Positions 1 through 11,326 of a stretch of DNA of 64,000 bases are shown here, one piece after another (the first letter of the stretch is position 1; each line of letters starts with the position of its first letter). The notes beneath the pieces are model-generated. The model saw only the letters and a program-made list of their open reading frames with translations. It was not told the DNA's origin and did no database searches. The stretch is from Zantedeschia hybrid cultivar (Eukaryota; Streptophyta; Magnoliopsida; Alismatales; Araceae), in assembly GCA_030544215.1 (NCBI GenBank), contig JARZZO010000011.1, positions 41,507,001 through 41,571,000 of the forward strand. Direction: 5' to 3'. A program made the translations under genes and the position numbers.

Positions 1-1434
1 CATGAACATGTGCAATAGTCTTCGGATTATGATGAGATCATAATTACGGGATCGAAGACTTATAAACACATGTTCTTAATTGTTCCTAGTCATAGGATGT
101 TTGAGATAGGACATCGAACATCCGGATAGACTAGTATAGGTTACTTCAGCTCATATGATGAGGGTGACTGATCCCATAAGTCACTTGTGTGGAGACACTA
201 TGATGAACCTATAGGTGCTTATTGGTGAATGAGTTCACTGAACTAATCCGACTATGAATCGCTGGATGGTAATCACCTCACTGTTAACCAGCTCCATTCA
301 TTTGTCACGGTTGCGTGGATGATCCTTGGACCTGAGACTCCAAAGATATCTTGTTGGTAGGTTTCTGAGCTTTGACCTTGACGAACGAATCCCTAACCAT
401 GGGTTATCAATAAGTCAAGAGATCGGGTTCAGGGAAATGCCCTCGAAGGTAATTATGTGTTCAATACGGGATCATCCGCTCTCGGTAGTTTGAGAGAGAA
501 CGTTCCGGGAATGATGAGCTTAAAGTCCCTGGCCAGGGCGGACTCTGTAATCGATAAGGAGTTATCGGATTCAGATTAGCGGCATCTGATTCAAGTGAAT
601 CGACCAAATAGGGTTTAACAGTAAACCATGCCCTAGGTCGATTCGGAAACATTGCACGGATGAAGGATTATATCCGCGCGCTAACCGATGACAGAAATGT
701 TCCAATAGAGGGTTGCGATAACCCCAGTGCTATCCAGGATCACGCGATGTTGCTTGGCATCCAACGTGATCGGCAGTCCGTCCGAATTTATTGTGGGACA
801 TTAAATTCGGCTGATTAATTGAATATAAGGATATTAATTAATTCAGTGGGTCAGTAAAGGGTTACTGGATTTAATGGGCTATTAATTGGACTGGTATTTG
901 GGCCTAGAGGGTCACACACAAATGGTTTTCAAGTCGGTGGATAATCCGACAGGATTTCAGATAAGTCTGGGTTTTTATGAAAAACTGCAAACTGACTTAT
1001 TATAGAAGAACGGATTCTACTTCCGGGGCCAGCAACCCTGACCTAGCCGTCATTCGTTCTTTCTCCCTTTCTCTCTCTTATGGGCGTGCGGTTCTCAACT
1101 GCTCCACCTTCCGTTCGACAGGGATTCCGCATTCGCATGTCGCGGCGGATTACGCGCAGCCAGATGGGATCTACGAACGCCGCAGCGAGCGAGGAAGCGA
1201 GGACGATCCATCGCGAGGAGAACCGCGTGGATACCGCTAGAGGTCGGGCATCTGCGCGACTTGCGGCATCGCTCCAACGGAACTAGAAAACGGACGTAGA
1301 TTCAAATCTGCGCAAGGTAAATTTGATTTACACCGGTTTTATTTCTAGGATCGAAATGGGAAAGATCCGATCCCGAATATTATTTTTATTCCGCTGTGTC
1401 TTTAGGATCGGATCTCGACACAGCGATCCCAATA
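1..1434 (+). mobile_element. LTR-like repeat, family A copy 1, nested in the E1 5' LTR
   Basis: Noncoding repeat that runs in from the left edge. It is a diverged copy of the sequence at about 11440-12780: both share the start (rtgtgtaatagtc-like), the 'gttgcttggcatccaac' block, and the block with 'gtggatacc' near the right end. The right end (ttccgctg, then cgatcccaata) looks like the 3' end of a plant LTR with the final CA mutated. From base 1435 the sequence becomes that of the Athila-type LTR, so this is an insertion inside that LTR. The left end is outside the window, so the target duplication cannot be checked. Short frames inside it (461-652, 977-1286) look like chance. Superfamily not assigned. 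Confidence 0.6.
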
Positions 1435-1792
1435 AGATGATTATTAACATTCCCTTAATTTTGCAAGATTCAAATAGTGGTGTGTGTTAACTTAGATTTT
1501 TCATATGATGTTGCATTTAGTTTATGAAAATTCCCTCAAATAATTAGTTTTTGTTTCTTTAGGTAGCTTAGTTAATCGAACTGTTGCTTTAAGTAGAAAA
1601 TTAACTAATCATTCATATTTTTCATCTTTTTAGATAATTAATTCCAACGTTTTCAAAAGTTAAAAATTTAACTCTCTGTGGATCGACTCGGACTCACCAT
1701 TATTAATTTTCAAAATCTAATTTACATGAGCCGAATAAATTTAGATTGAACGTTCTTACGAGTGTTCAACGACACACAATTTGGAACGATCA
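1435..1792 (+). repeat. 5' LTR of E1, last 358 bases only
   Basis: Matches 10969-11326 of the 3' LTR over its length with no indel. It ends in ...ggaacgatca, a CA terminus, directly before the primer binding site. The missing upstream part was displaced by the insertion of the family-A LTR at 1-1434 and lies beyond the left edge. Confidence 0.88.
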
Positions 1793-2742
1793 ATTTTTGG
1801 TGCCGTTGCCAGGGACTTAGATTTTTAATTTTGATTATCTTGGATTTAGTGTAATTAATCTTTAGCTAACTTTATTTTTCTTATTTTTGCAGGTATATTG
1901 AAAAAAAAAAAAAAAAGGAAAGCGAAATCATGGTAAGTGCGTTCCAACTTTCTATGTTTCAATTTCCTTACTTTAGTTAGTTTCAATGTTTGTAGTTTCT
2001 AATTTAGATAGGTTTCCATTAACTAAAAAAGAAACAAAAGAAGAACATCCAAATTTAAAAATCTTCATTTCCAGATTAGAAACCTTCCATGCTAGGCATT
2101 CATCATTCTAGGAAAGCATGAGCTAGTTTTCTTTCACAGTTATTTCCATAAATTGTTGAAGATTGCGGGGGAAAGGTACGTGTTTCAATTTTAGCAAGTC
2201 ATTCATGATTGCATCAACACACCCTGCATTGATTTGCTTATTGCCTTGTATTGCATTCAAAAGGACTTTAAGGGCTACAACTTTAACCACATAAGGTAGG
2301 GATTTGATCACCCTTCCTTAGCCCACAAATCACCTTCCTTGCATTGGCATTTCCTAATTCAATTAAAAGCAAGTCGAAAGAGAATCTAGGGTTTACACCG
2401 TGAGTGGTTTAAATTTCGGGTTGCCTCCACTTTTGGCAACGGTGTCTAGGCTAGAGGTTAAAAAGGCAAACGCCTAGGCGGGAAAGTGGTTCTCTAATTA
2501 GGTCCCTACGAAAGTAGGGGGAGCCTCCCACTACCCCACCTCTTACCTGGCCGTTGATTGATTGTGGTTGTGACTTGAGGTGGACTCCATTCACCTTGTA
2601 AGAAAATTCACATAGAGAGTCTAGGTTAACATTAGATCATTAGGATAATTTGTTTGCCAAAATTGTTTGCATTTAAAAAAAAAAAAAAACAAGAAATAGA
2701 AAACAAAATTCAAATCCATCCTCTCTGTCTCAATCCTAGTGT
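1793..2742 (+). other. E1 leader, no gene
   Basis: Untranslated leader between the primer site and gag. It holds an A-rich run at about 1902-1917 and a second at 2676-2689, and no open frame longer than about 60 codons that looks real. Confidence 0.7.
1798..1815 (+). promoter_or_regulatory. primer binding site, tRNA-Asp type
   Basis: The sequence tggtgccgttgccaggga lies 5 bases after the LTR end. It matches the complement of the 3' end of plant tRNA-Asp(GTC) at 16 of 18 positions from memory of that tRNA; the two mismatches are transitions. This primer is typical of Athila elements. Confidence 0.85.
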
Positions 2743-4676
2743 ATGCAAGGTAGGAGATCTCAAAACCCTAACCTTCTAGGACCACTTGCTGAAATAGAAA
2801 GAATCCTACATCAAAGAAATCCACCACAAGATCCAATGGCTGATAATCAGGACCCACCAAAGCAAATGAAGGACTATTTCAGTCCAAATCGATATCAACC
2901 TTCATCATGTATTCATCTTCCTCAGAATCCAGCCAATCAATATGAAATTAAATCTACCACCATTCAGATGCTCCCATCCTTCTATGGGAATACTAATGAA
3001 GATCCTTATAAGCATCTGGATGAATTTCTAGAAATCTGTTCCACGGTGAAGATCCAGAATTTCACCGATGATGGCCTTAAATTGACCTTATTTCCCTTTT
3101 CATTAAAGGACAAGGCTAAATATTGGTTGGGAACTATAGGAAGTCCCATTAGGACATGGGAAGAGATGCAGAAAGAATTTCTCAAGAAGTTCTATTCCAT
3201 CGGGCGGACCAATACCATGGGAAGGGCCATCACGAGTTTTACCCAAACTCCCGGAGAATTGATCCATGAATCTTGGGAAAGACTGAAAGAATTGCTTAGA
3301 AAATGCCCTCATCATGGGCTTTCAAAATGACAAATTGTCCAAGCATTCTATGAAGGATTGTCTGAACAGTTCAGACAGATGGTGGATGCCTCATGTGGAG
3401 GGGCATTTATGATGAAAAATGAAGATGAGGCCTATGATCTATTTGAGATGTTAAGTGAAAATTCCATCAATCATGCCTCATTATCATCTTATGAGAGGTC
3501 TGTTGGGCCATCTAAATGGACTGGAATGTATGAACTTAAGGCCCGTAGAGAGCCCGAATCCAGAATGGACATAAATCTGATTAATCAGAAATTGGATAAG
3601 GTAGACATCTTGGCCCATAAACTAGACCAACTCTTGGCCTTAAACAAGCAAGAGCCTACTTACCCAACACAATCTAGTCCATATGAAGGCTCATCTTCTG
3701 CCAATCATTATATTTGTGCCTTATGCGCAAGTCCAACCCATCAAGTGAATGAATGCCCAACCGCAGCCCAACCGCAGCCCAACTTCCACCATTCATTCAA
3801 GAACAAGTTCAGGCTGCCCAGGGATTCTCTATGCCCAATAATGATCCATTCTCAAATACTTACAATCTTGGCTGGAGAAACCACCCTAATTTCTCTTGGA
3901 AGAATCAGCAGGCCCCATTACCAATGTCCAATCCTCCCATGCATCAAGCCCAAAAGCCACAGAATTCATTTCAACAGCAATCTAATTTCTATGGAAATGT
4001 TCAGGCTAGGGGATCTCAAGCCCAATTTTCTCAACCGGCCCATTATCAACCATTCCAATCAGGTCAACCGGCCCATTATCAATCATTGCAATCAGGTCAA
4101 CCGGCCCACTACCACTCATTCCAATCTGGACAACCAACCCAATACCATCCTCCACCCACTTACTAACAACCTCCTCAGCCCAACTTTGATGACAAATTCA
4201 CTCAACTCCAACAACTGATTTTGACCCAGCAACAATCCATTTCTAAGTTGGAAAGTCAAATGGGCCAACTTGCTGAGGCTATGATGAGAAGAGAAGTGGG
4301 TCAACTTCCTAGTCAACCCATTGTCAATCCAAGGAATCAACCTCCGGGTTTTCAACAGCAATCGGGCCTTTTACCTCAGCCTGGCCCGTTACCACAACCT
4401 AAAGGGCCGCAATTTGAGAATGCTAAGGCCATTTCAGCCCTTAGGAGTGGGAAAAGTTTAGAAAACCCACATACAAATGGATAGTTAGCCAAAGGTTCCA
4501 CTGATGGGCCTCATGAAATTGAAAGTGAGAGTGAGGCTGAACCCAACATGGAAAAGTTGGAGGAGGACCCGAAAGGAAAAGGGAAGATAGGTGAAGGCCC
4601 AAGTTCTTATCAACCTAGGGTGCCATTTCCAAATGCTTTGTTAGCTAAGCCCAATGCCAGGAAGAAACTGGCCTAG
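2743..4676 (+). pseudogene. gag: E1 gag (Athila type), broken
   Basis: Capsid-type gag. The first segment (2743-3330) contains the retrotransposon gag core, with motifs such as PSFYGNTNEDPYKHLDEFL and KAKYWLGTI. It stops at a TGA at 3328-3330 and continues in the same frame to a CxxC-like knuckle remnant (ALCASPTHQVNECP, about 3719-3758). A direct 11-bp duplication (3761-3771 and 3772-3782) then shifts the frame by two. After it the protein resumes as a Q/N/P-rich tail with an 11-residue repeat, and meets stops TAA 4164, TAG 4482 and TAG 4674 before protease. The four stops can all be explained by single C-to-T or G-to-A changes. Gag and pol share one frame after the shift, so this is the start of one polyprotein. 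Confidence 0.85.
4032..4150 (+). repeat. 33-bp tandem repeat in E1 gag tail
   Basis: Three full 33-bp units (4032-4064, 4065-4097, 4098-4130) and part of a fourth. Each encodes an 11-residue unit close to QPAHYQPFQSG. The unit length keeps the frame open. Such Q-rich repeats are common in gag C-terminal tails. Confidence 0.85.
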
Positions 4677-7600
4677 AATGAGGAGTTGCTGGACTTATTC
4701 AAACAAGTTCAGATTAATATTCCACTCCTCGATGCCATCAAGCATGTGCCAGCTTATGCTATGTTTCTCAAGGAATTATGTACTCCACGAAGAGAATCTA
4801 GAATGGCACCCGAAAAGGTTCGGCTTTCAGAAGATGTGAGTGCGATTGTGATGAATCATCTACCCAAGAAGTTGAAGGATCCTGGAGCACCGTTGATCTC
4901 ATGTGACTTAGGTGGAGTTACATTTGTTAGAGCTTTATTGGATTTAGGTGCTAGTGTGAACCTTTTGCCAACATCCATTTATGAGAAATTTGATATTGGG
5001 GAATTAAAACCCACACCCATTATCTTGCAGTTGGCTGATAGGTCTGTGAAGACTCCACGGAGATTAATTGAGGATATTATTGTGAAGGTTCATGATTGTT
5101 ATGTTCCCGTGGATTTTCTTATTCTGGATATGGCATTACCTGAGGAACTCATTCACACTCCGATCATCCTAGGTCGTCCATTCTTAGCCACTGCCAAAGC
5201 TAATATAAATTGTGAAACTGGCATAATGGACATTTCATTTAGGGGTCAAAAGGTCAAGATTAATGTCTTCAAAGAATCTCAATACCCAGATCATGAAGAA
5301 GAATGCCATACTATTGATATCTTGGATAATCTGGTTGAAGAAAATGAGATGTCCACATATGACCTTTTGGAGGAAGCCAACACTTTAAAGGACTCTCCTG
5401 GCCCATTAACATCTTGGCCCAAGGTTGAACCTTTACCAGCCTTACAATCTGAGCCCGTTTTGCCATCCTTAGAGGACCCTCCTGAGCTTGAACTCAAACC
5501 ATTACCTGAGTCTATCAAGTATATCCTTTTGGGCCCGGACCAAACTCTCCCGGTCATCATTGCGGCAAATCTCACATCGCCGCAGGAGGCCCAATTAACC
5601 GTGGTCCTCAAAGACCACAAGGGTGCCATTAGATGGTCGGTGGCTGATTTAAAGGGAATTAGCCCGTCCATTTGCATGCATCACATCTATATGGAAGAAA
5701 ATTCTAAGCCCAGTCGGGAGATGCAAAGGCGGCTTAATCCCAATATGAAAGAAGTGGTGAAGAAGGAAGTTGTGAAATGGCTGGATGCGGGTATCATTTA
5801 CCCCATATCAGATAGTAAATGGGTCAGCCCAACCCAAGTGGTACCCAAGAAATCTGGATTAACGGTTATCAAGAATGATCATGGGGAAGAGGTACCCACT
5901 AGGCTCACCACGGGATGGAGAGTGTGTATTGATTACCGAAAGCTGAATCTCATGACTAAGAAAGATCACTTGCCACTCCTATTCATGGATCAGATTCTGG
6001 AAAAGTTATCGGGCCAGAAGTACTTTTGCTTCTTAGATGGGTACTCCGGGTACAATCAAGTGGCTATTTACCCGAAAGATCAAGAAAAGACCACCTTTAC
6101 GTGCCCTTATGGCACGTTTGCTTTTAGGAGAATGTCATTTGGATTATGCAACGCACCAGCTACATTTCAACGGTATATGATGGATATATTCTCCGATATG
6201 GTGGGAGAATTCCTCGAAGTTTTCATGGATGATTTTTTGATTTTCGGGGATTCTTTTGAAACTTACTTGGAAAATCTTAAACAGGTGCTAGCAAGATGCA
6301 TAGACACCAATCTGATACTTAGCTGGGAAAAGAGCCATTTTATGGTTCGAGAGGGCATTGTTCTAGGCCACATTGTGTCTGAAAGGGGGATAGAGGTAGA
6401 TAAAGCTAAGATCGATCTCATATCCAATCTTCCTCCTCCTACCTCGGTCAGATAGATCCGTTCATTCCTTGGCCATACTGGTTTCTATCGTCGGTTTATC
6501 CACAATTTCTCTCAAATTGCCCGGCCTCTAACTCTTCTCCTAGCTAAGGATGTCCCTTTCCAAATGGATGAATCTTGCATCAAGGCATTCAATTCTCTGA
6601 AGGAATCTTTGACCAAAGCTCCAATTCTTCAATCTCCATATTGGTCTTTGCCCTTCGAAATCATGTGCGATGCCTCTGATTATGCTATCGGTGCGGTTTT
6701 AGGACAAAGAATCAACAAGTGTCCCGTAGTGATCTATTATGCAAGTCGCACCCTTGCAGATGCTCAAATGAATTATACCACCACAGAAAAGAAATTATTA
6801 GCTGTGGTTTTTGCCCTAGAAAAATTCAGATCTTACCTTTTAGGAGCAAAAGTCATAATTTATTCTGATCACTCAGCTCTGAAATACCTGTTGACCCAGA
6901 AGGATGCAAAGCCTAGACTTATTAGATGGATCTTACTCCTTCAGGAATTTGATTTGAAAATTCGGGATAAGAAGGGTTTTGAGAATGTGGTAGCTGACCA
7001 CCTATCCCGAATTCTGATCTCCGAAAGTGCACTTATAACTGATTTATTTCCTGATGAGCATTTACTGGCCATTTCTCACACTGTTGCACCTTGGTATGCT
7101 CATATTGTCAATTACAAGGTGACTAATCAGCTTCCGGAAGGATGGACTAAAAGTAAGATGGACAAATTCTTTTCCCAAGACAAATATTATTTCTGGGAAG
7201 ATCCGGAACTATTCAAATTCTGTCCTTATCAAATTATTAGGCGATGCGTTCCTGAAGAAGAACAACAAAGTGTCCTCAACTTCTGCCATAATTTGGCTTG
7301 TGGGGGCCATTTCTCAGGAAAGAAAACTGCATCCAAGGTCCTGCAAAGTGGTTTTTACTGGCCCACACTTTTCAAAGATGCCCATGAGTTCAGCAAAACT
7401 TGCCTCCGATGCCAGGCTGTAGGAAATATGGCGAAAAGAGATATGATGCCACTCAACCCAATCTTAGTGGTTGAAGTCTTTGATGTTTGGGGAATTGACT
7501 TTATGGGACCTTTTCCACCTTCTTTTGGACATACATATATACTGGTAGCGGTGGATTATGTCTCTAAGTGGATTGAAGCAGTAGCCACCCGAACCAATGA

Positions 7601-8327
7601 TCATAAAGTGGTCATTAAATTCGTTCAGAAGAATATCTTTTCTCGGTTCGGGTGGCCTAAATCTATCATAAGTGATGGGGGAACGCATTTCACGAATTAC
7701 CAGTTTCGAGCTTTGCTTAAGAAATATGGGATTAATCACAAAGTAGCTATCCCTTATCATCCCTAAACCAGTGGCCAAATGGAAGTTTCCAATAGAGAGA
7801 TTAAGAATATTATGCAAAAGTCCGTTAGGCCCGATAGAAAAGATTGGTCTGAAAGATTGGATGATGCCTTATGGGCCTATCGGACCGCTTACAAAACTCC
7901 TATTGGCATCTCTCCTTATCGCTTGGTTTTTGGAAAAGTGTGCCACCTTCCGGTGGAATTGGAACATGGGGCTTATTGGGCCATTAAACAAGTCAATCTG
8001 GACCTAGCCCAGGCTGGTTCCCACCGAACCTTACAACTGAGTGAGCTAGAAGAGTTGCGCAACGAGGCTTATGAAAATTCAAAGATTTATAAAGTCAAAA
8101 CTAAAGCTTTCCATGATAAATATATTGTGAGAAAATCCTTTCTTCCAAATCAGAAAGTTTGGCTATTTAACTCTAGGCTCTGCCTATTTCCTGGAAAACT
8201 GAAATCCAGATGAGATGGACCATTCGTGGTCGTTAAAGCCTTCAATCATGGAGCTGTTAAAATTCGGAATCCCAAGAGTGGGAACACTTTCACCGTTAAT
8301 GGTCAACGGTTGAAACCATTTATTTAA
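4677..8327 (+). pseudogene. pol: E1 pol: protease, RT, RNase H, integrase, broken
   Basis: Order of domains: aspartic protease with the active-site motif LLDLGAS (Asp codon 4941), reverse transcriptase (about 5730-6460) with VCIDYRKLN and the catalytic box F-M-D-D at 6222-6233, RNase H (about 6640-7010; FEIMCDAS, then TDHSALKYLL-like), integrase zinc finger H-H-C-C (about 7283-7425) and DDE core with its Asp at about 7495 and 7672 and its Glu at about 7782. The catalytic YxDD has Phe in place of Tyr. In-frame stops lie at 6453 (TAG), 7764 (TAA) and 8211 (TGA). Each can be made from a Gln or Trp codon by one C-to-T or G-to-A change, at positions where the family has Gln or Trp. The frame ends at TAA 8325-8327. 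No chromodomain is seen, as expected for Athila. Confidence 0.92.
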
Positions 8328-9532
8328 AATCTTGAAAATGAGCCACCTGAATCCACCGAACTGAGTGATCCACAATAACTGAACTTCCTTCTGGCTGAAG
8401 ACGATAAACTTAGCGCTTGTTGGGAGGCAACCCAATATGTTACTTCAGTTTTTGTATTTCTTTTCCTTTTAGGTCTCTGAGCGGCAGTCGCCTTTGGTAT
8501 GTCGCATCCTCTTCATCACAGGTTGTTTCTCTCCTTCACAATTCTCTTCTGGCTGACATGTTTTTCATATCTTTTATGTCATTGAGAATAATGTCAATCA
8601 AGTTGGGGGGTAGGACAATCAATTTGATATGCATTTATTGAAGATCTTTTGAAGAAAACTGATATCTTTCACTGAAAAAGGGTTAAAATTTTAAAATTTC
8701 TTTCAAAAACTTCTTTTCACATCCTATGAAAATTGCATGAAAATCATGTTTCATTAAGTAAATCTTAAATAAATCAGTTTTTGTTAGTCACATTACTTAA
8801 AGAGCCTTCAAAGTTTAAATATCCCACTTCACAAAAATCTACGGCAGGATAATTTTCACACACACACGGCAACTTAGAATAAATGAAAGATCTTAAAAGT
8901 ATAGAATTGCTGAAATTAACCTTAAGGATAAGACTACTTATTTTAATTTTTCTTTTTAGGTTGAACGAAAGGAATATGTAGGATTCGTAATAGGGGACTG
9001 TCCCACTCAGCACTCTAAAAGAGGCAGTCATTTAAAATGGACAGCTGTAAACACTAAAGGCAATAGAAGGCGTTAAAAGAGCTAAAGGAAGGTAGGTGGC
9101 AAAAAGTACGCACTCTCAAAAGCAAAAGTACAATGAAATGAAAAAGCCACGCTAAAAAGTCCATCGTACCAGAAACATGACCAAGTCGTGAAAAGTGCTG
9201 AGTCGGGGCGGGAACTGAAAAACGATCCTCGCTGACTGATCGGAAAATCTTTTATTATCTTCTCCTCCCCAGGTAGTCTTATTTAAAGGGTAGTAAAGGC
9301 AAGAATATACCAGAAAGGTTGGAAACGATTTCTAAGCGTGTCAATTTTCATGCACAATCACCTGTCGTGAATCAAAATATTGTGGGATATGAAAACTTTA
9401 GCTTAACCAATCGGCTACCACTTAAAATTGTTTGTGATAGATACTACAAATGAAGCATGATAATTCATTATTTGTCCTAAATTTTCCTTATTTGCATTGC
9501 TAAGGAACTAGCAATGAGTAAGTTGGGGGGTG
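8328..9532 (+). other. E1 3' noncoding region with two G-rich tracts
   Basis: No coding frame is supported. A perfect 5-bp hairpin stem, TTGGG and CCCAA around aggcaa, lies at 8420-8435 just after pol. A G-rich tract (aagttggggggtag) lies at about 8600-8613, and a near copy (aagttggggggtg) at 9521-9533 directly before the 3' LTR. The second is the polypurine tract; the first may be a decoy or an internal one. Confidence 0.7.
8420..8435 (+). other. post-pol hairpin of Athila type
   Basis: The sequence ttgggaggcaacccaa folds into a five-pair stem with a six-base loop, about 90 bases after the pol stop. I recall the same block downstream of pol in other Athila-like elements; its role is not known to me. 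Confidence 0.55.
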
Positions 9533-11326
9533 TGATAAAGTGTTAAATTGATCATTTAAGGGTAATCATACGCATCATACTTACGTTTTTATCCGTAAAA
9601 TAGCATGAAATGATAGATAATTGCGTACCAAGTCCAACGGTACCAATTTTGTTAAATTCTGACTTAAAAACATCGTCATTTCATGTGATTAATGGAGTAT
9701 AGCGCATTTGCGATTTTTTGACAAAATCGAGACGAAATAAATAAATATAATGATTTTTTTTATGATAATATGCTAATTTATATTTATTCTATGTGAACAG
9801 GACATGCCGATGATGTAGTTCAGTTGGTGGAGTTTCTGGAAATTCGGGGGAGGTCTAGTGTTCGAATCTCAATAAATTCGACTTCATTTTGTCCAAAAGA
9901 TTAAAGCAGGGGTAAAAATGTCATTTGATACCCTAATGTTGCCCTAATTCTTGCCTAAAGAACCCAAGAAAGACCAGCCACCTTCCTTTCCCCCACTTTC
10001 TTTTTTTAAAAAAAAACCTTCCTTCCCTTCTCTTTAAAAGACTCCTCACGAACTGAGACCCGGAACTCTCGCTGTTTCCTTCTCTCCTCTCTGTTTCCTT
10101 TTCTCTGTCTCTCCCGCAGATTCCCAAGCACCCTCCTCCTCCCTCTCTCTTTCCCACGTCTCTCTCTTCCTCTCTATATTATTCTCTCTCCTTCTCCCTC
10201 TCCATTGACTCCGAGCACCCCTCCTCCCTCGACAGCTCCCTCTCTCGGTTTTCCACAGCTCCCTCTCTCGGTTTCCCACGCTCTCTCTCGATTCCTCCCT
10301 CCTCTGTTCTCTTCTCTCCCACGCCTCTCTCTCTCGGTCTCTCCCAGCACTCTCTCCTTCTCTCCTCCTCCGGCTCTCTCTATCTATTCTCTCTCTCGCC
10401 AGCTCCTCGCACCGCACCGCCCATGCACATCCGGTGAAGCCCGGCGTTCACGGCGCTTGAAGCCGGCCCCGACTCGCGCTGCACCAGCGCTCTAGCACGC
10501 ACCTGCGCGAGCCAACAGCGCACCTCCACCAGCGCTCCAGCACGCACCTGCGCGAGCCAGCACCTCCACCAGCACACAGACGTGCATGCAAGTACGTCTC
10601 CCGCCGGCCTGAAGCACCTCCAGCACGCACCAGCTGCATGCCAGCGCCCCAGCGCATCCCACGCACCTCCACCAGCGCACCTGCAAGCTCCCACGGGAAT
10701 CCACCAGCCGCCAGCAACAGCTCCACGCGCCGTAATGCGCATGCATGCATAGCCTCCACCCGTAGCCAGCAGCCGGTCCACTAGGCCGCCTTCTCTCCAG
10801 CCGGCCCATTGCGCCGGCGCCCCCACAAAGAACCTACAGAGGCCGCTGCTATTTTTCTCATCTCTCTCTCCATTAGCACAGTTATTTAATTAAGATTAGT
10901 TGTTTATTATTTGATGTTTAGTTTGAGGATATTAAGCCGTAGATTTTGTAATTTGATTCATGATTTTTAGATGATTATTAACATTCCCTTAATTTTGCAA
11001 GAGTCAGATAGTGGTGTGTGTTAACTTAGATTTTTCATATGATGTTGCATTTAGTTTATGAAAATTCCCTCAAATAATTAGTTTTTGTTTCTTTAGGTAG
11101 CTTAGTTAATCGAAGTGTTGCTTTAAGTAGAAAATTAACTAATCATTCATATTTTTCATCTTTTTAGATAATTAATTCCAACGTTTTCAAAAGTTAAAAA
11201 TTTAACTCCCTGTGGATCGACTCGGACTCACCATTATTAATTTTCAAAATCAAATTTACATGAGCCGAATAAATTTAGATTGAACGTTCTTATGAGTGTT
11301 TAACGACGCACAATTTGGAACGATCA
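9533..11326 (+). repeat. 3' LTR of E1 (1794 bp)
   Basis: Begins TGATAAAGTG right after the polypurine tract and ends ...CGATCA. The same LTR family occurs as E2 (31028-33118) and, inverted, as E3 (from 63340). Contents in order: an AT-rich start with a tRNA-like segment (9816-9870), a CT-rich tract (about 10060-10400), a GC-rich block (10400-10850) with a roughly 44-bp repeat of cagcacgcacctgcgcgag type, and a conserved AT-rich end. The overlapping frames at 10046-10826 come from this base bias and are not genes. Confidence 0.92.
9816..9870 (+). promoter_or_regulatory. tRNA-like pol III A and B boxes inside the Athila LTR
   Basis: An A-box-like tagttcagttgg (9816-9827) is followed by a B-box-like tgttcgaatct (9859-9869). 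The 43-base distance between box starts is that of a tRNA gene. The flanks (gatgtagttcagttggtggag and gaggtctagtgttcgaatc type) also read like a diverged tRNA. A more decayed copy sits at the same place in E2 (about 31300-31360). Confidence 0.55.

Larger units (their letters stand above)
1435..11326 (+). mobile_element. Athila-like Ty3/gypsy element E1 (5' LTR incomplete)
   Basis: Order: partial 5' LTR (1435-1792), tRNA-Asp-type primer site (1798-1815), leader, gag (from 2743), protease, reverse transcriptase, RNase H and integrase (to 8327), a 1.2-kb 3' noncoding stretch, a G-rich polypurine tract (about 9521-9532), and the 3' LTR (9533-11326). Gag and pol lie in one frame, as in Athila. The 357 LTR bases present at both ends differ at about eight sites by eye (about 2 percent), so the insertion is older than element B. 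No envelope-like frame is visible after pol. The element cannot encode a full polyprotein: there are seven premature stops and one frameshift. Confidence 0.9.

Noticed and set aside
5291..5677. 128-codon minus-strand frame
   Set aside because: Lies opposite the E1 pol frame and resembles nothing; it is a shadow.
10046..10826. Arg-, Glu- and Gly-rich frames in the E1 LTR
   Set aside because: By-product of the CT-rich and CACCTCCACC-type repeats; not conserved in E2.
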